Of a DNA stretch of 64,000 nt, positions 1 through 10,291 are shown piece by piece. The stretch lies in contig JABDIV010000069.1 of NCBI GenBank assembly GCA_013003555.1, positions 62,001-126,000 on the forward strand, given 5' to 3'. The position numbers and the translations under genes are program-made. How positions within the stretch are numbered: position 1 is the stretch's first letter; each line of letters starts with the position of its first letter. Source of the DNA: Flavobacteriaceae bacterium (GTDB lineage Bacteria; Bacteroidota; Bacteroidia; Flavobacteriales; Flavobacteriaceae). A model generated the notes under the pieces. It was not told the origin of the DNA, searched no databases, and saw only the letters and a list, made by a program, of their open reading frames with translations.

Positions 1-273
1 GATTAAAACCTGTCCCTTCTCCACGAGTATTAAATCATCTTCATCAAAGGGGTTTATTTTTACCAAAATGTCAGATTCTTTATATACAACACCGTGTTTA
101 TGTGTCTCGGCGCCTACTTTTCTATAATCTGAATTTTTAAAGGATGCCTTTTCTCCGGCGTCTTCTTCAACAATGATTCTGAAGTCCTTGTCGATAAGTT
201 GCTTGGCGATATTGGGAGAGATGGCAACTCGGGTTTCACCCTTCTGAGTTTCTTTTAGAATGCCAATGGTCAT
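1..273 (-). CDS. pntA: NAD(P) transhydrogenase subunit alpha, N-terminal part (truncated by window start)
   Basis: Manual reverse translation from ATG at 273: MTIGILKETQKGETRVAISPNIAKQLIDKDFRIIVEEDAGEKASF..., typical AlaDH/PntA N-terminus; no stop before base 1. Confidence 0.8.
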   Translation of the reverse strand, partial: MTIGILKETQKGETRVAISPNIAKQLIDKDFRIIVEEDAGEKASFKNSDYRKVGAETHKHGVVYKESDILVKINPFDEDDLILVEKGQVLI

Positions 274-524
274 AATTCTGTTTATTTACTTGGGTGTGTA
301 AATTTAAGATTAAATTTGTGAATGTAATTTGACATTTATCACCTTTTTAAAAATGTTTTAAATGAAATAATGTGATAATATAAATAGCGTTCATTACATC
401 TTGGAAAGCTATTGAATTTTTCTGAATTATTTTACATTTTAACGTCGACAGGTGTATAAATCAGATGATTTGTAAATAATTTTTTTTGGAGTATCCATCG
501 AACGAACCATATTGATATAAATTA

Positions 525-1286
525 ATGAAAGTCAACTTTTTAGGAACAGGAACTTCTCAAGGCATTCCCGTAATTGGAAGTACACATCCGGTTTGTTTCA
601 GCGATGATCCGAAGGATAAACGATTACGGGTTTCTGTGCTTATTGAATGGGACGATCATTGTTATGCAATTGATTGCGGACCCGATTTCCGATATCAAAT
701 GCTTCGTGCAAAATGTAATCGATTAGACGGGATTCTTTTTACGCATGAGCATAGTGACCATGTGGCGGGAATTGATGATATCAGACCCTTTGTTTTTCGG
801 CAAGGGGATATGCCAATCTATGCTCATAAACGTGTTTTAGAGGCTTTGCATCGACGTTTCGATTATGTTTTCGATACTGAGAACCGATATCCGGGCGCGC
901 CTTCCGTAAAGGAAATCGAGATAACCGATAGTCCGTTTCAGCTAAAAGGTCTTACGGTATTGCCTATAAATGTGCAGCACAATACATTGAATATTTTTGG
1001 TTTTCGTTTTCGGGATTTCGCTTATATTACCGATGCCAAACACATTGAAGACAAAGAAATCGACAAGTTAAAAGGTGTTAAGGTATTGGTCATCAATGCA
1101 CTTAGGGAAACATCTCATGTCTCGCATTTTAATTTGGAAGAAGCGCTCGAATTTATCGATTTAATAAAGCCAGAGCGCGCTTATTTAACTCATATAAGCC
1201 ATCTTATGGGATTTCATCAAACTGTTCAGGCCAGGCTTCCGGAAGGAGTATATCTGGCATATGACAATCTAAAAATCACAATCTAA
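525..1286 (+). CDS. MBL-fold metallo-hydrolase (PhnP-like)
   Basis: GTGTSQGIPVIG N-terminus and THEHSDHVAGIDD metal-binding motif. Confidence 0.9.
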   Translation: MKVNFLGTGTSQGIPVIGSTHPVCFSDDPKDKRLRVSVLIEWDDHCYAIDCGPDFRYQMLRAKCNRLDGILFTHEHSDHVAGIDDIRPFVFRQGDMPIYAHKRVLEALHRRFDYVFDTENRYPGAPSVKEIEITDSPFQLKGLTVLPINVQHNTLNIFGFRFRDFAYITDAKHIEDKEIDKLKGVKVLVINALRETSHVSHFNLEEALEFIDLIKPERAYLTHISHLMGFHQTVQARLPEGVYLAYDNLKITI

Positions 1287-1288
1287 TC

Positions 1289-1789
1289 ATGAAGAAAAAT
1301 TTATATCTCTATCTATTTGTGTTTGCCTTATTGCTGGTCATTTTTCAGTTTATCAATTCAAAAAACATTATTGAAAAATACGAGACGGATATAACGTCTT
1401 TGAAAGAGGATCAAAAAACTAGCAAACAAACCATTATGGACCTTGAAGATCAAAACCTCGATCTCCTGTATTTTAATTTAGAGAATAATGATGATGCATT
1501 AACCTATTTCGAGCGTGATGGCTATAATACAGCTGAACTTATTCCATTTCTTAAAGATGAATTGTACAAATTGAACGAATTAAAAGATGATCATCCTTTG
1601 GTGCCTTATGCGTCTATGACCGATAAACCAATGCTTATCAACAAGGTTAGATTATTGAATCATAAATGGATCATCGCCGATTTTTCAGATGGTGAATATT
1701 GGGGAGAAATGTTACTCAACTACGAAATTACCGATGACAGGCAGTTGAAATTTAAAGTAGTTGAATCGCTATTGTATCCGCCGCAATAA
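1289..1789 (+). CDS. hypothetical membrane-anchored protein
   Basis: ORF 2 nt after the MBL gene; N-terminal TM helix followed by a coiled-coil-like segment. Confidence 0.75.
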   Translation: MKKNLYLYLFVFALLLVIFQFINSKNIIEKYETDITSLKEDQKTSKQTIMDLEDQNLDLLYFNLENNDDALTYFERDGYNTAELIPFLKDELYKLNELKDDHPLVPYASMTDKPMLINKVRLLNHKWIIADFSDGEYWGEMLLNYEITDDRQLKFKVVESLLYPPQ

Positions 1790-2449
1790 TCACTTACGCT
1801 CTTGCAGCCAATTCCTGAAGCTGTAAAAATTCTGTGGTGCCACACCGTGCCCAACGGGAAATTCTTCATAGCTAAAGTCGATCCCTAGTGATTTAAAAAA
1901 GGGAGGTGTTTTCCGGGCCCAATCAACAGGGATTACCTGATCTGCCGAGCCATGAGAGCAATAAAATGAAAGCCTTGAATAATCATTGGATTGATATTCG
2001 GGCGGAATTAGGTCGATATTGACGTATCCGCTTAAGGCAACGATATTCTTTATTTTATCAGGGTATGTGAGTGCCACTGCGATGCTGAGGATGGTTCCCT
2101 GACTAAAGCCCAACAAAGTGACCTTATCAGGATCAACGGGATAATGTTTAATGGCCTGATCGATAAAGCGGGCAATCTTGTCTCTTGAGGCCAGTGCCTC
2201 TTCCGTATCTGTCCATTTTCCCTGAGGCGCGTCAAAATGTATGGAATACCAGGCGTTGCCATATGGGAACATGGTATGGGGCGCTTTCAGCGATATGATA
2301 AAATATTCAGGATCTAATTCAGAACTGAAAGAAAACAGATCGTTCTCATCACTACCAAAGCCGTGAAGCATTATAATAAGCGGAGCGTTGGCCTTCAAAC
2401 TAGAGGGCCTAACAATATGCTCAAGTTCAAACGTATTCGTATCACTCAT
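1790..2449 (-). CDS. alpha/beta hydrolase, phospholipase/carboxylesterase family
   Basis: LHGFGSDENDLF, GFSQGTILS nucleophile elbow, C-terminal GHG. Confidence 0.88.
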   Translation of the reverse strand: MSDTNTFELEHIVRPSSLKANAPLIIMLHGFGSDENDLFSFSSELDPEYFIISLKAPHTMFPYGNAWYSIHFDAPQGKWTDTEEALASRDKIARFIDQAIKHYPVDPDKVTLLGFSQGTILSIAVALTYPDKIKNIVALSGYVNIDLIPPEYQSNDYSRLSFYCSHGSADQVIPVDWARKTPPFFKSLGIDFSYEEFPVGHGVAPQNFYSFRNWLQERK

Positions 2450-2778
2450 CGACCTAATCCTGAAAAGAATTTTTGGAAGAAGGCACCGAGTACAGGCGCC
2501 GGGGTTGTGCTTCCACCGAGTGCAGTTAATAAGCCATAAATAAAAAGAACTCCAAAGAAAATGTAGAATGCGATTGATGCCAACCAGCTGTCGAAATTAC
2601 TAACGACTAAACCTATAGCGAAGAAGGTTAACCATAATCCAAGCGATTGCCTGATATGAAATGCAGCAAATTGGTTTTTCTTTTCATTATTCATGAAAAA
2701 AGCGATAAGTACACCAAATATGGTTATATAACTGATGACCGCTATCGTTTTGCCTTCTTCAACAGCTTCATTATTCAT
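2446..2778 (-). CDS. small membrane protein, DUF4870-like
   Basis: Hydrophobic 110 aa with NQFAAFHIRQSLGLWL motif; overlaps next gene by 4 nt. Confidence 0.7.
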   Translation of the reverse strand: MNNEAVEEGKTIAVISYITIFGVLIAFFMNNEKKNQFAAFHIRQSLGLWLTFFAIGLVVSNFDSWLASIAFYIFFGVLFIYGLLTALGGSTTPAPVLGAFFQKFFSGLGR

Positions 2779-2780
2779 AA

Positions 2781-4040
2781 TTAATGGGTTTCAAGTACCA
2801 TCTGGTCCTGGTTAATAATACCATAAACATGTCCGCTCAGTTCCTTGTTCAAAAATATACTGTTCTTCGATTTCGAATGAATTTGGTCTTTACTGAAAAC
2901 AACTTTTGTATTTGGGGTGAAAAGCGTCGCATCGATACGATTACCGATATTCATTGACGTTGACTCTACCGAAAAGCGCTCTCTACCGCGGGTTAATAGT
3001 TTAATAGTTGTCTTTAAGGTAAAAACATTTAATAAGGCACCGAAAGCACTTTCTAAACCGATTGTACCGAATTTCGCATATTCGAATTCCAACTTTTTAC
3101 TCTCAATATCCAAAGGATTATGATCGCTGGTAACCATGTCTATTGTGCCATCCTTTAATCCATCAATTAATGCAAGTCTGTCAATTTCAGATCGAAGGGG
3201 CGGTAATACCTTAAAATTAGAATTAAAGTGTTTTAAATGCTCATCTATAAAGATGAGATTATGAATAGCCGCACTGCAGCTCACATCCAGTCGACGGGCT
3301 TTAGCATCCTTGATCAACTCAACCGATCCCAATGTAGAAATAGTAGGAATATGTAATTTACCGCCTGTATATTCCAACAGGCTCAAATCACGCTTAACGC
3401 GAAGTTCTTCAGCTAATGACGGGATACCGCTCAATCCTAGCATTGTACTGACAACACCTTCATGCACGACGCCTTGACGAGCTATTTTATCATCAAGAGG
3501 AAACGAACTTACCAGGCCATCAAAGGTTGATGCATATTGTAAGGCGACTTTCATAAAGTTAGGATCGTTAAGAGCAATCTGATAATCATAAAAAGAAACT
3601 GCCCCAGCCTGACTCATATCGAAGAGTTCAGCTAGAGATTCGCCCTGATTATTGATTGAAAGAGATCCCACAGGAAGTAATCGAACAGCATGCCCTTCGG
3701 CGCGACTCAACAAAAAAGCAATGTCCGATCCCGTTTGGGCGGTCGGTTGCGTATTTGAATTTACTACAACAGCCGTAAATCCACTTCGTGCCGCGGTATT
3801 AAGGCCGTTTTTTATTGTTTCCCGTTCTTCAAAGCCCGGTTCACCGAAACTAACACTGCTATCGAACCAGCCTTGTGATATATGCAGATCCGTTAGTTTA
3901 ATTTCTTTACAGCGTCCGGGATTGGGTATGCGTTTCGCAATTTTCGAAATGACTCCGTTTTCAACTAAAATATCGCGAATTTCGTTATTAAAATCGCTTT
4001 TCGGGTCGATTATTTTAGCTGATTTGATAAGTACGTTCAT
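2781..4040 (-). CDS. dihydroorotase-like amidohydrolase (metal-binding HxH not conserved)
   Basis: Dihydroorotase-like layout (GWFDSSVSFGEPGFEERETI, LHIPTISTLGSVELI, MVTSDHNPLDIE), but canonical DxHVHLREPG reads DSSVSFGEPG. Confidence 0.85.
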   Translation of the reverse strand: MNVLIKSAKIIDPKSDFNNEIRDILVENGVISKIAKRIPNPGRCKEIKLTDLHISQGWFDSSVSFGEPGFEERETIKNGLNTAARSGFTAVVVNSNTQPTAQTGSDIAFLLSRAEGHAVRLLPVGSLSINNQGESLAELFDMSQAGAVSFYDYQIALNDPNFMKVALQYASTFDGLVSSFPLDDKIARQGVVHEGVVSTMLGLSGIPSLAEELRVKRDLSLLEYTGGKLHIPTISTLGSVELIKDAKARRLDVSCSAAIHNLIFIDEHLKHFNSNFKVLPPLRSEIDRLALIDGLKDGTIDMVTSDHNPLDIESKKLEFEYAKFGTIGLESAFGALLNVFTLKTTIKLLTRGRERFSVESTSMNIGNRIDATLFTPNTKVVFSKDQIHSKSKNSIFLNKELSGHVYGIINQDQMVLETH

Positions 4041-5959
4041 CTAAGGAATTTCAGGATGAGCATTTCAACGATCAAAAAAATCAAGGCAAAAATAACAAAC
4101 CATTTCCATAAGGCATTGATTTCAGTCGTACTTTTTATCGATTCCAGGGCCTTTTTCACAGAATCGGTCGCATTTACTCCAAATTGAGTCTCCAAATCAT
4201 AATAGCTTAACTGACTTTCCTCCCTGTCATGATTGAACGAAACATTTTCCAGAACTTCTCCGGAATTAACTACCTGATAAATGCCCGCTTGCGTAAGCTC
4301 ATCAGCTATTTCAACAGTTACTTTTTTCGGAAAAGTTCGTTGTTGCGGTATAAACTCAAGGCCATCAATTCTTAATTTAAGAATGTCGTCCTGATTCATG
4401 AGCGTGTTAACATCGAAGCTGTTGTCATTTCCGATGATGTAATAAAGATCAGGAACCTTAAAACTCTGTCTGCCCACTTTGTACAGGGTTGGGACGATGA
4501 GTGGTGAATTAATCATATTTGAATTTTTCTCATTCAAGGCGGAGGTGAAAATAAAAGCCCGATTCGATTGAATAAAAAATGGAGCGCCGTCTTCGTATTC
4601 CAAAACCGCTCCTGAAGTCGGATTGGTTTGAAAACGAGCGTTTACTTTTGGATATTGAAAATTCGTTATTTCCTGGTCGAAAACATCCGTGTATAACGGA
4701 TGAGAATAGTTGATCTTGGTTATTCGCTTTTCCTCATCAGTTGTCGAAGCAAATAATACATTACTCACCTCTCTAAGTAATTGATTATAAGTATTTATAT
4801 CACCATTAATTGAAGGTATTATTAAAATATAACTATCCGATTTAACAAAGGCCGAAAGGGCATTCGTCAAGGCGGTTGGAATGCTCTTTAATTCGTTTAG
4901 AATTATAAGATTTTGTTCATTGATCTCATTAAAGTTTAATTGATCGAAAGACACCGAATTATAGGTGAATTCGCGATCATTGAAAACACGCTTTAAATAC
5001 TCATCGGGAGATTCATTTATACTGAGGACCTTTGTCTTTTCTCGAATGTTTATATTAAAAAACAACTTATTATCGAATTGTAATTGAGAATCATCAATGC
5101 GTAATTGTCCGTTTAACACCTTATCATTTGGGATGGTAAAGGTAGCGGTTGAATTTGATTGATTGTCGAGTGCTGTTTTCGCCATTAATACATCGCCATT
5201 ATATAATGAAATAGGAATGTTTTCAGTACTGCCGTTCGATTGGTTGAGAACCACCTTTAGTTCCATATTATTTGAATTCATATTTCCAATATATACGCTA
5301 TCAAGGCTAACATTATATTGGGATACCGGACGCAATTGTACGAACTGTGTTATGATGGTACTATCGATAATGCTTTTTGAAAAGGCCCTGTTCTGCTGAA
5401 AATCTGAAATCAGAACCAAATTCTTGCGACTGTTGTTTGATTTACTGAACATTTGCCTTCCTTTCAACACAACGGCATCATAATCCAGTTGTTTCCCGGT
5501 GTAATCCAATTCTACCAATTCGTTCTGTATACTCCGAATACTCACATTTCGATATTCCGATTCGTTTGTAAACATGCTTATTTTGTCATCATCTTCAGCC
5601 TGATCCAGAAGGTCCTGAACAGCTCGTTTCAACAGCTCTCCACGTTCACCTTTCGCCTGCATGCTATATGAATTATCCAGATAAATCACAGTTTCCGATT
5701 CGGTCAACAGGCCATTATTTTCAGAAGTAAACGGTTGGGCAAAAGCTAAAATGATACAGGCGAACAGGAACATTCGTGTTAACAGGACAAGCCATTTTTT
5801 TAACTTCTGACTCTTTCGTGTTTGTTTTGTTACCGTTTTTAGGAATTCAACATTTGTGAAGGGAACTTTTTTAAAGCGCCGTAGTTGGAACAAATGAACA
5901 ATAACCGGGATAAGCAAGAGAATAAGCGCATAAAGAATTTCGGGGTTCTTAAATTGCAT
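4037..5959 (-). CDS. BatA-domain / VWA-like membrane protein
   Basis: N-terminal FKNPEILYALILLLIPVIVHLFQLRRFKKVPFTNVEFL (BatA domain), VWA-like YLDNSYSM, C-terminal TM. Confidence 0.85.
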   Translation of the reverse strand: MQFKNPEILYALILLLIPVIVHLFQLRRFKKVPFTNVEFLKTVTKQTRKSQKLKKWLVLLTRMFLFACIILAFAQPFTSENNGLLTESETVIYLDNSYSMQAKGERGELLKRAVQDLLDQAEDDDKISMFTNESEYRNVSIRSIQNELVELDYTGKQLDYDAVVLKGRQMFSKSNNSRKNLVLISDFQQNRAFSKSIIDSTIITQFVQLRPVSQYNVSLDSVYIGNMNSNNMELKVVLNQSNGSTENIPISLYNGDVLMAKTALDNQSNSTATFTIPNDKVLNGQLRIDDSQLQFDNKLFFNINIREKTKVLSINESPDEYLKRVFNDREFTYNSVSFDQLNFNEINEQNLIILNELKSIPTALTNALSAFVKSDSYILIIPSINGDINTYNQLLREVSNVLFASTTDEEKRITKINYSHPLYTDVFDQEITNFQYPKVNARFQTNPTSGAVLEYEDGAPFFIQSNRAFIFTSALNEKNSNMINSPLIVPTLYKVGRQSFKVPDLYYIIGNDNSFDVNTLMNQDDILKLRIDGLEFIPQQRTFPKKVTVEIADELTQAGIYQVVNSGEVLENVSFNHDREESQLSYYDLETQFGVNATDSVKKALESIKSTTEINALWKWFVIFALIFLIVEMLILKFLR

Positions 5960-6051
5960 GTGTTCGGGTTATTGAATTACACAAACATAATTTAAATTAT
6001 GCTAGAAATTAGAATTACACCCCAGATTTAGGATATTTTTTACATATCACA

Positions 6052-7059
6052 TTAACAAAAAAAGAAGTAGTCTTGCATAGGTTTCATCTGCCATTCTTGC
6101 AAATGTTTTCTTATGGCGGATTGTGCCTCTTCATTAGCCACTGTTATAATACTTTGAGGATTACTCAGATCTTTCAAAGCATGGAACGGAAGCATAACTT
6201 GATCATATATCGTTTTACCAATCTTATTCGGATTATCACATATCCAAAAGAAGGGTACCCCGGCTTTAACCAGCGATTGCGCTATGGTCTTACCCTTAAA
6301 ACCGGCACCCCAAACGGTTAATTCTCGGGAGGGATCATGATTTAGTTTCAGGAAGTATTTCAGTTTAATATCCAGAAAATAATTTTGAGCATAATGAACA
6401 TGTGTCCTTGATGTGCGGTTGGGGTAATCACGCCAGCGATGTAACAATTGGTCACTGGGAATACATTTCAAATCGTTTTCATAAAATCGAAAAGTCAAAT
6501 CATAATCTTCAGGATACCTGTCCGGAAAAAAAGCACCGCACCGTTCAAGGTCCTCCCTATAAACCATCCAGCAAGGCGACGGGATTACACATTCCTTGTA
6601 GATCTCGGTATAATTAGAGCCTCTTTCAGTCAATTTATTGAGCCAATGCTCATATTTGCTATATCCTTCACTAATCCCATCATCACCGAAATACTGAACC
6701 TGACCGAGCGCAACATGGCCAAACCCTGAATCCAGCAACTGACCTGCCATATGTTCGAGTTTGTTCGAATACATGATATCATCGCTATCCATACGGGTTA
6801 TGAGTGTTCCTTGGCTTTCATGAAATGCATGGCGAAGGGCTTCAATTATGCCTGATCCGGTATTTCTGAAAAGTTTAATCCTCGCATCTTCTTCGGCCCA
6901 TTGTTTTACAATATCATAACTGCTATCGGTCGAATGATCATCGACGATAACGAGCTCCCAATTCTTATAAGACTGATTAATTATCGAAAGCAAACAGTCA
7001 TCGAGATAGGCAGATGTGTTTTTAAAGGGAGTAAGTATGCTTATAAGGGGCAAAGCCAT
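6052..7059 (-). CDS. glycosyltransferase family 2
   Basis: PLISILTPFKNTSAYLDDCLLSIINQSYKNWELVIVDDHSTDSS; RMDSDD. Confidence 0.9.
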   Translation of the reverse strand: MALPLISILTPFKNTSAYLDDCLLSIINQSYKNWELVIVDDHSTDSSYDIVKQWAEEDARIKLFRNTGSGIIEALRHAFHESQGTLITRMDSDDIMYSNKLEHMAGQLLDSGFGHVALGQVQYFGDDGISEGYSKYEHWLNKLTERGSNYTEIYKECVIPSPCWMVYREDLERCGAFFPDRYPEDYDLTFRFYENDLKCIPSDQLLHRWRDYPNRTSRTHVHYAQNYFLDIKLKYFLKLNHDPSRELTVWGAGFKGKTIAQSLVKAGVPFFWICDNPNKIGKTIYDQVMLPFHALKDLSNPQSIITVANEEAQSAIRKHLQEWQMKPMQDYFFFC

Positions 7060-7158
7060 AAATTGAATTTGAATGTTGTGAATTTAACAAAAACTTATAG
7101 TGGTTTTAGCATTCCACCATTATTTTTGATGTTTGATAAAATTAAAAAGTTAGATCTG

Positions 7159-9039
7159 ATGAAAGCATACCACTATATTCTTGGTTTAGTAATTTTAGTT
7201 TCGTCCTGCGGTACTAAAGTCAACATAAATGACCTGGCGATCAGTAATCCTATTGCAGCGCAAATCGATCTGGTTGAGGTTGTTGATGATAAAGTTACTG
7301 TGACCATAGATCCCGGACGATTTACTGAAGAAACCATTGTTTATCGATTACCCAAAGTTGTTCAGGGAACCTATGCCGTGAGTGATTTCGGGAATTTCAT
7401 TGAGTCTTTTCAGGCGTTAGACTATGAAGGAGAACCTATTACAGTGGAAAAAACCGATACGAATTCATGGACGATCAGCAAAGCAGCACAGCTTGATAAA
7501 ATCACCTACCTGGTAAATGATACCTTCGACATTGAAGGGGGCAGTATTTCAACACCCTTTTCTCCCGCCGGAACAAATATCTCCCCGGATGTTCATGTTC
7601 TTAATCTTCATGGCTTCATAGGATATTTTGATAATTTAAAGAATGCCCAATACAGTCTAGAGATCAACTCATCGGTTGATTCTAAGCGAAGTTCTGCTCT
7701 TCAACAAATCGAAGAGAGCTTAAGTCAGGACGGTCAGACGGTAAGGACGACCTATTTCGCTCCACGATATTTTGATATTACCGATAATCCAATGATGTAT
7801 GGGAATATTGATGTGGAAGAGTTCAAAGTTGGCGACATTACTATAGTATTGAGTGTTTACTCCCCAAAACAAACGCATAGTGCAACTTCGATAAAGGAAA
7901 CCATGTTTAAAATGATGGAAGCTCAGAAGGCCTATCTCGGAGATCTTGACAGCACGCCGCGATATGACATATTTTTATACCTGGCTGACATGGAAAACAG
8001 TGAATCTCCGGGAGGATTTGGAGCTTTAGAGCATCATACCTCTACAGTAGTCGTTCTTCCTGAACAGACGACGAAAGACATGTTAGATGAATCGATGATT
8101 GATGTTGTTGCTCATGAATTTTTTCATATTGTTACGCCTTTAAGTGTACATTCTGAAGACGTTCATTATTTTGATTATAACCAGCCTTCATTTTCCAAGC
8201 ACCTCTGGATGTACGAAGGCGTTACGGAATATTTTGCACAACATTTCCAGGTTTATCAGGGATTGAAAACAGCCGAGGAATTCTATGCTACACTTGTTGA
8301 AAAAATCGGGATGTCATTAAATATGAATGATAGCATGAGTTTTACTGAAATGAGTGAAAATGTTCTTGACCAGCCTTATGCCGGAAATTATTTTAATGTT
8401 TATCAAAAAGGAGCCCTGATCGGTATGTGCATTGACATTTTAATGCGTGAGGGAAGCGATGGGCAACGCAGTATGCTTTCCTTGATGAAAGAACTTTCTT
8501 TAAAGTATGGAAAAAACCGCCCCTTTACCGACGATAATTTATTTGAGGAAATAAAAGCGATGACTTATCCTTCCGTCGGTGATTTTTTAATGAATCATGT
8601 TGAGGGGGAAACACCTATCAACTATGATGTTTTTTTCGAAAAAGTTGGTTTAACCATGGGTGAAGCACGTGTTGAGACCAATTATATTATGAACGCCGGT
8701 AATCTCATTTTAAGTGCAAACCCTGTAAACGGTTCAATTTTCTTTACCGAGGCGGTAGCCGATAACAGTTTCTGGAACGAACAAGGCGTGAAACCGAATG
8801 ATGTGATAAAAGTGATTAATGGGGTAACGATCAGCCTGCAAAATGCCAACGAGGTATTCACCAATGTCTATCAATGGTCACCGGGTCAGGAGATCGAAGT
8901 TAAACTCGATCGGGATGGAGAAGAAATTATAATTAAAACCACTACCACACAATCTTATACAACTGGTAAAAGTTTAATTCCGATGGAAACAGCTTCTGTG
9001 AAACAGACCAAACTTCGCAAAGCCTGGTTGAAGGGTTAA
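7159..9039 (+). CDS. M61-type metallopeptidase with PDZ domain, lipoprotein
   Basis: VAHEFFHIVTPL (HExxH), GGFGALEHHTS, C-terminal PDZ-like region. The provided ORF starts at 6901, but ATG 7159 gives lipoprotein signal MKAYHYILGLVILVSSCG. Confidence 0.87.
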   Translation: MKAYHYILGLVILVSSCGTKVNINDLAISNPIAAQIDLVEVVDDKVTVTIDPGRFTEETIVYRLPKVVQGTYAVSDFGNFIESFQALDYEGEPITVEKTDTNSWTISKAAQLDKITYLVNDTFDIEGGSISTPFSPAGTNISPDVHVLNLHGFIGYFDNLKNAQYSLEINSSVDSKRSSALQQIEESLSQDGQTVRTTYFAPRYFDITDNPMMYGNIDVEEFKVGDITIVLSVYSPKQTHSATSIKETMFKMMEAQKAYLGDLDSTPRYDIFLYLADMENSESPGGFGALEHHTSTVVVLPEQTTKDMLDESMIDVVAHEFFHIVTPLSVHSEDVHYFDYNQPSFSKHLWMYEGVTEYFAQHFQVYQGLKTAEEFYATLVEKIGMSLNMNDSMSFTEMSENVLDQPYAGNYFNVYQKGALIGMCIDILMREGSDGQRSMLSLMKELSLKYGKNRPFTDDNLFEEIKAMTYPSVGDFLMNHVEGETPINYDVFFEKVGLTMGEARVETNYIMNAGNLILSANPVNGSIFFTEAVADNSFWNEQGVKPNDVIKVINGVTISLQNANEVFTNVYQWSPGQEIEVKLDRDGEEIIIKTTTTQSYTTGKSLIPMETASVKQTKLRKAWLKG

Positions 9040-9067
9040 AGTATGGCAACAAATTATTCCGATGGTT

Positions 9068-10291
9068 CTAAAGATTGTCGATATTGATATAAGCTGTTCT
9101 AATTTGAGTGGTTTCATCACTATTGGTCCATGTGATGAACAGTTTATCCTTGTGAACCGCTATTCTCGGGAATCCACTGGATCGCTCTATTGAAGTAACT
9201 TCAACAGTGTGAATGTCTCCGAATTCGCCATTTTGCGATAAGGTTTGTAATTTGATATGTGCGTCTCCATCGAGCTTATCCATCCAACATACAACAACCC
9301 GTTCATCACTAATCCAGCTGATATCAACACGCCCAAGCGGATTGATTTGATCTGGCCGGTAAGGTTCCTCAAAGACCTGTTCTGAATTATTATAGAAACT
9401 CACTTTAACTTCGGGTCGGTCATTGTTCAGGGCAAACCAGCTAATGGCTACTTTTTTATTCCGGGATGCGATGGCAGGCCCATTGACAGGGCAACCAAAA
9501 ATCTTCCAGTCATCATTATATACAGTCTGTGGGTTCGACCAGCTTCCGTTTAAATACCTGCTGAAATAAATATCCCTGATTTCCGAATCTGACCGGTTTC
9601 TATAAACCACAATTGGGCCTTCTGAAGTCATAGCCATATCGGTTTGACAACAATCACAGACGCGTTCGTCTATCAGAAATTCTCTTAATAAATTACCGTT
9701 GGTGTCAATTATAGCTGATCTCAAGCTCATTTGTTCCATAATGCTTGAATCGGCCTTCGCATAGGCATACTGGCGACCGTCGAGCCAGGTTGCCATCAAG
9801 GTAGAATCAGATAACCGAAGTTTACTCACAAAACCATGTTCGGTTTCCGTATCGTCGTTATGAGGTTTAAAGGACGGCATCCAGCTTTTTCCGTCATCAT
9901 TGCTAATAGTGAGTTTAACATCGTATGCATAGGTGTCAGGACCGCTTTTTTCCAAAAAGTGGGCAACAAGATTACCATCGTTCATTGCGCTTAACGATGG
10001 AAAATCGGCCCAATTTACAAACCATTCTGAACCGGTTGCAATTGTTTTGGCATCGAGCCATCGGCCGGACTTGAATTCAGAAAATAATAGGCTATGCTCA
10101 TCCCGGCTTATTGGTTCTATCCAACTTAACAAAAGCCTTTCATTTGGTGTTACATACAAACTGGGTTCTGCCGAACCAATTTTTGCCGGTGTATCGATAA
10201 AAAAGAAACCACCACTAGTTGTATCAACGCAATTAAATAACAGACAAATTGACCCAAGAGCGATAAGAATCCTCAATCGATACAATACCAT
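9068..10291 (-). CDS. sialidase-like beta-propeller lipoprotein
   Basis: Lipobox LLFNC; Asp-box-like SNDDGKSW; CDCCQT and GCPVNGPAI motifs. Confidence 0.7.
   Translation of the reverse strand: MVLYRLRILIALGSICLLFNCVDTTSGGFFFIDTPAKIGSAEPSLYVTPNERLLLSWIEPISRDEHSLLFSEFKSGRWLDAKTIATGSEWFVNWADFPSLSAMNDGNLVAHFLEKSGPDTYAYDVKLTISNDDGKSWMPSFKPHNDDTETEHGFVSKLRLSDSTLMATWLDGRQYAYAKADSSIMEQMSLRSAIIDTNGNLLREFLIDERVCDCCQTDMAMTSEGPIVVYRNRSDSEIRDIYFSRYLNGSWSNPQTVYNDDWKIFGCPVNGPAIASRNKKVAISWFALNNDRPEVKVSFYNNSEQVFEEPYRPDQINPLGRVDISWISDERVVVCWMDKLDGDAHIKLQTLSQNGEFGDIHTVEVTSIERSSGFPRIAVHKDKLFITWTNSDETTQIRTAYINIDNL

Noticed and set aside
3652-4044. 130-aa plus-strand ORF
   Set aside because: Entirely antisense to the dihydroorotase-like gene, no domain; shadow ORF.
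6901-7158. N-terminal extension of the 712-aa ORF
   Set aside because: It overlaps the divergent glycosyltransferase gene antisense, and ATG 7159 gives a clean lipoprotein signal.
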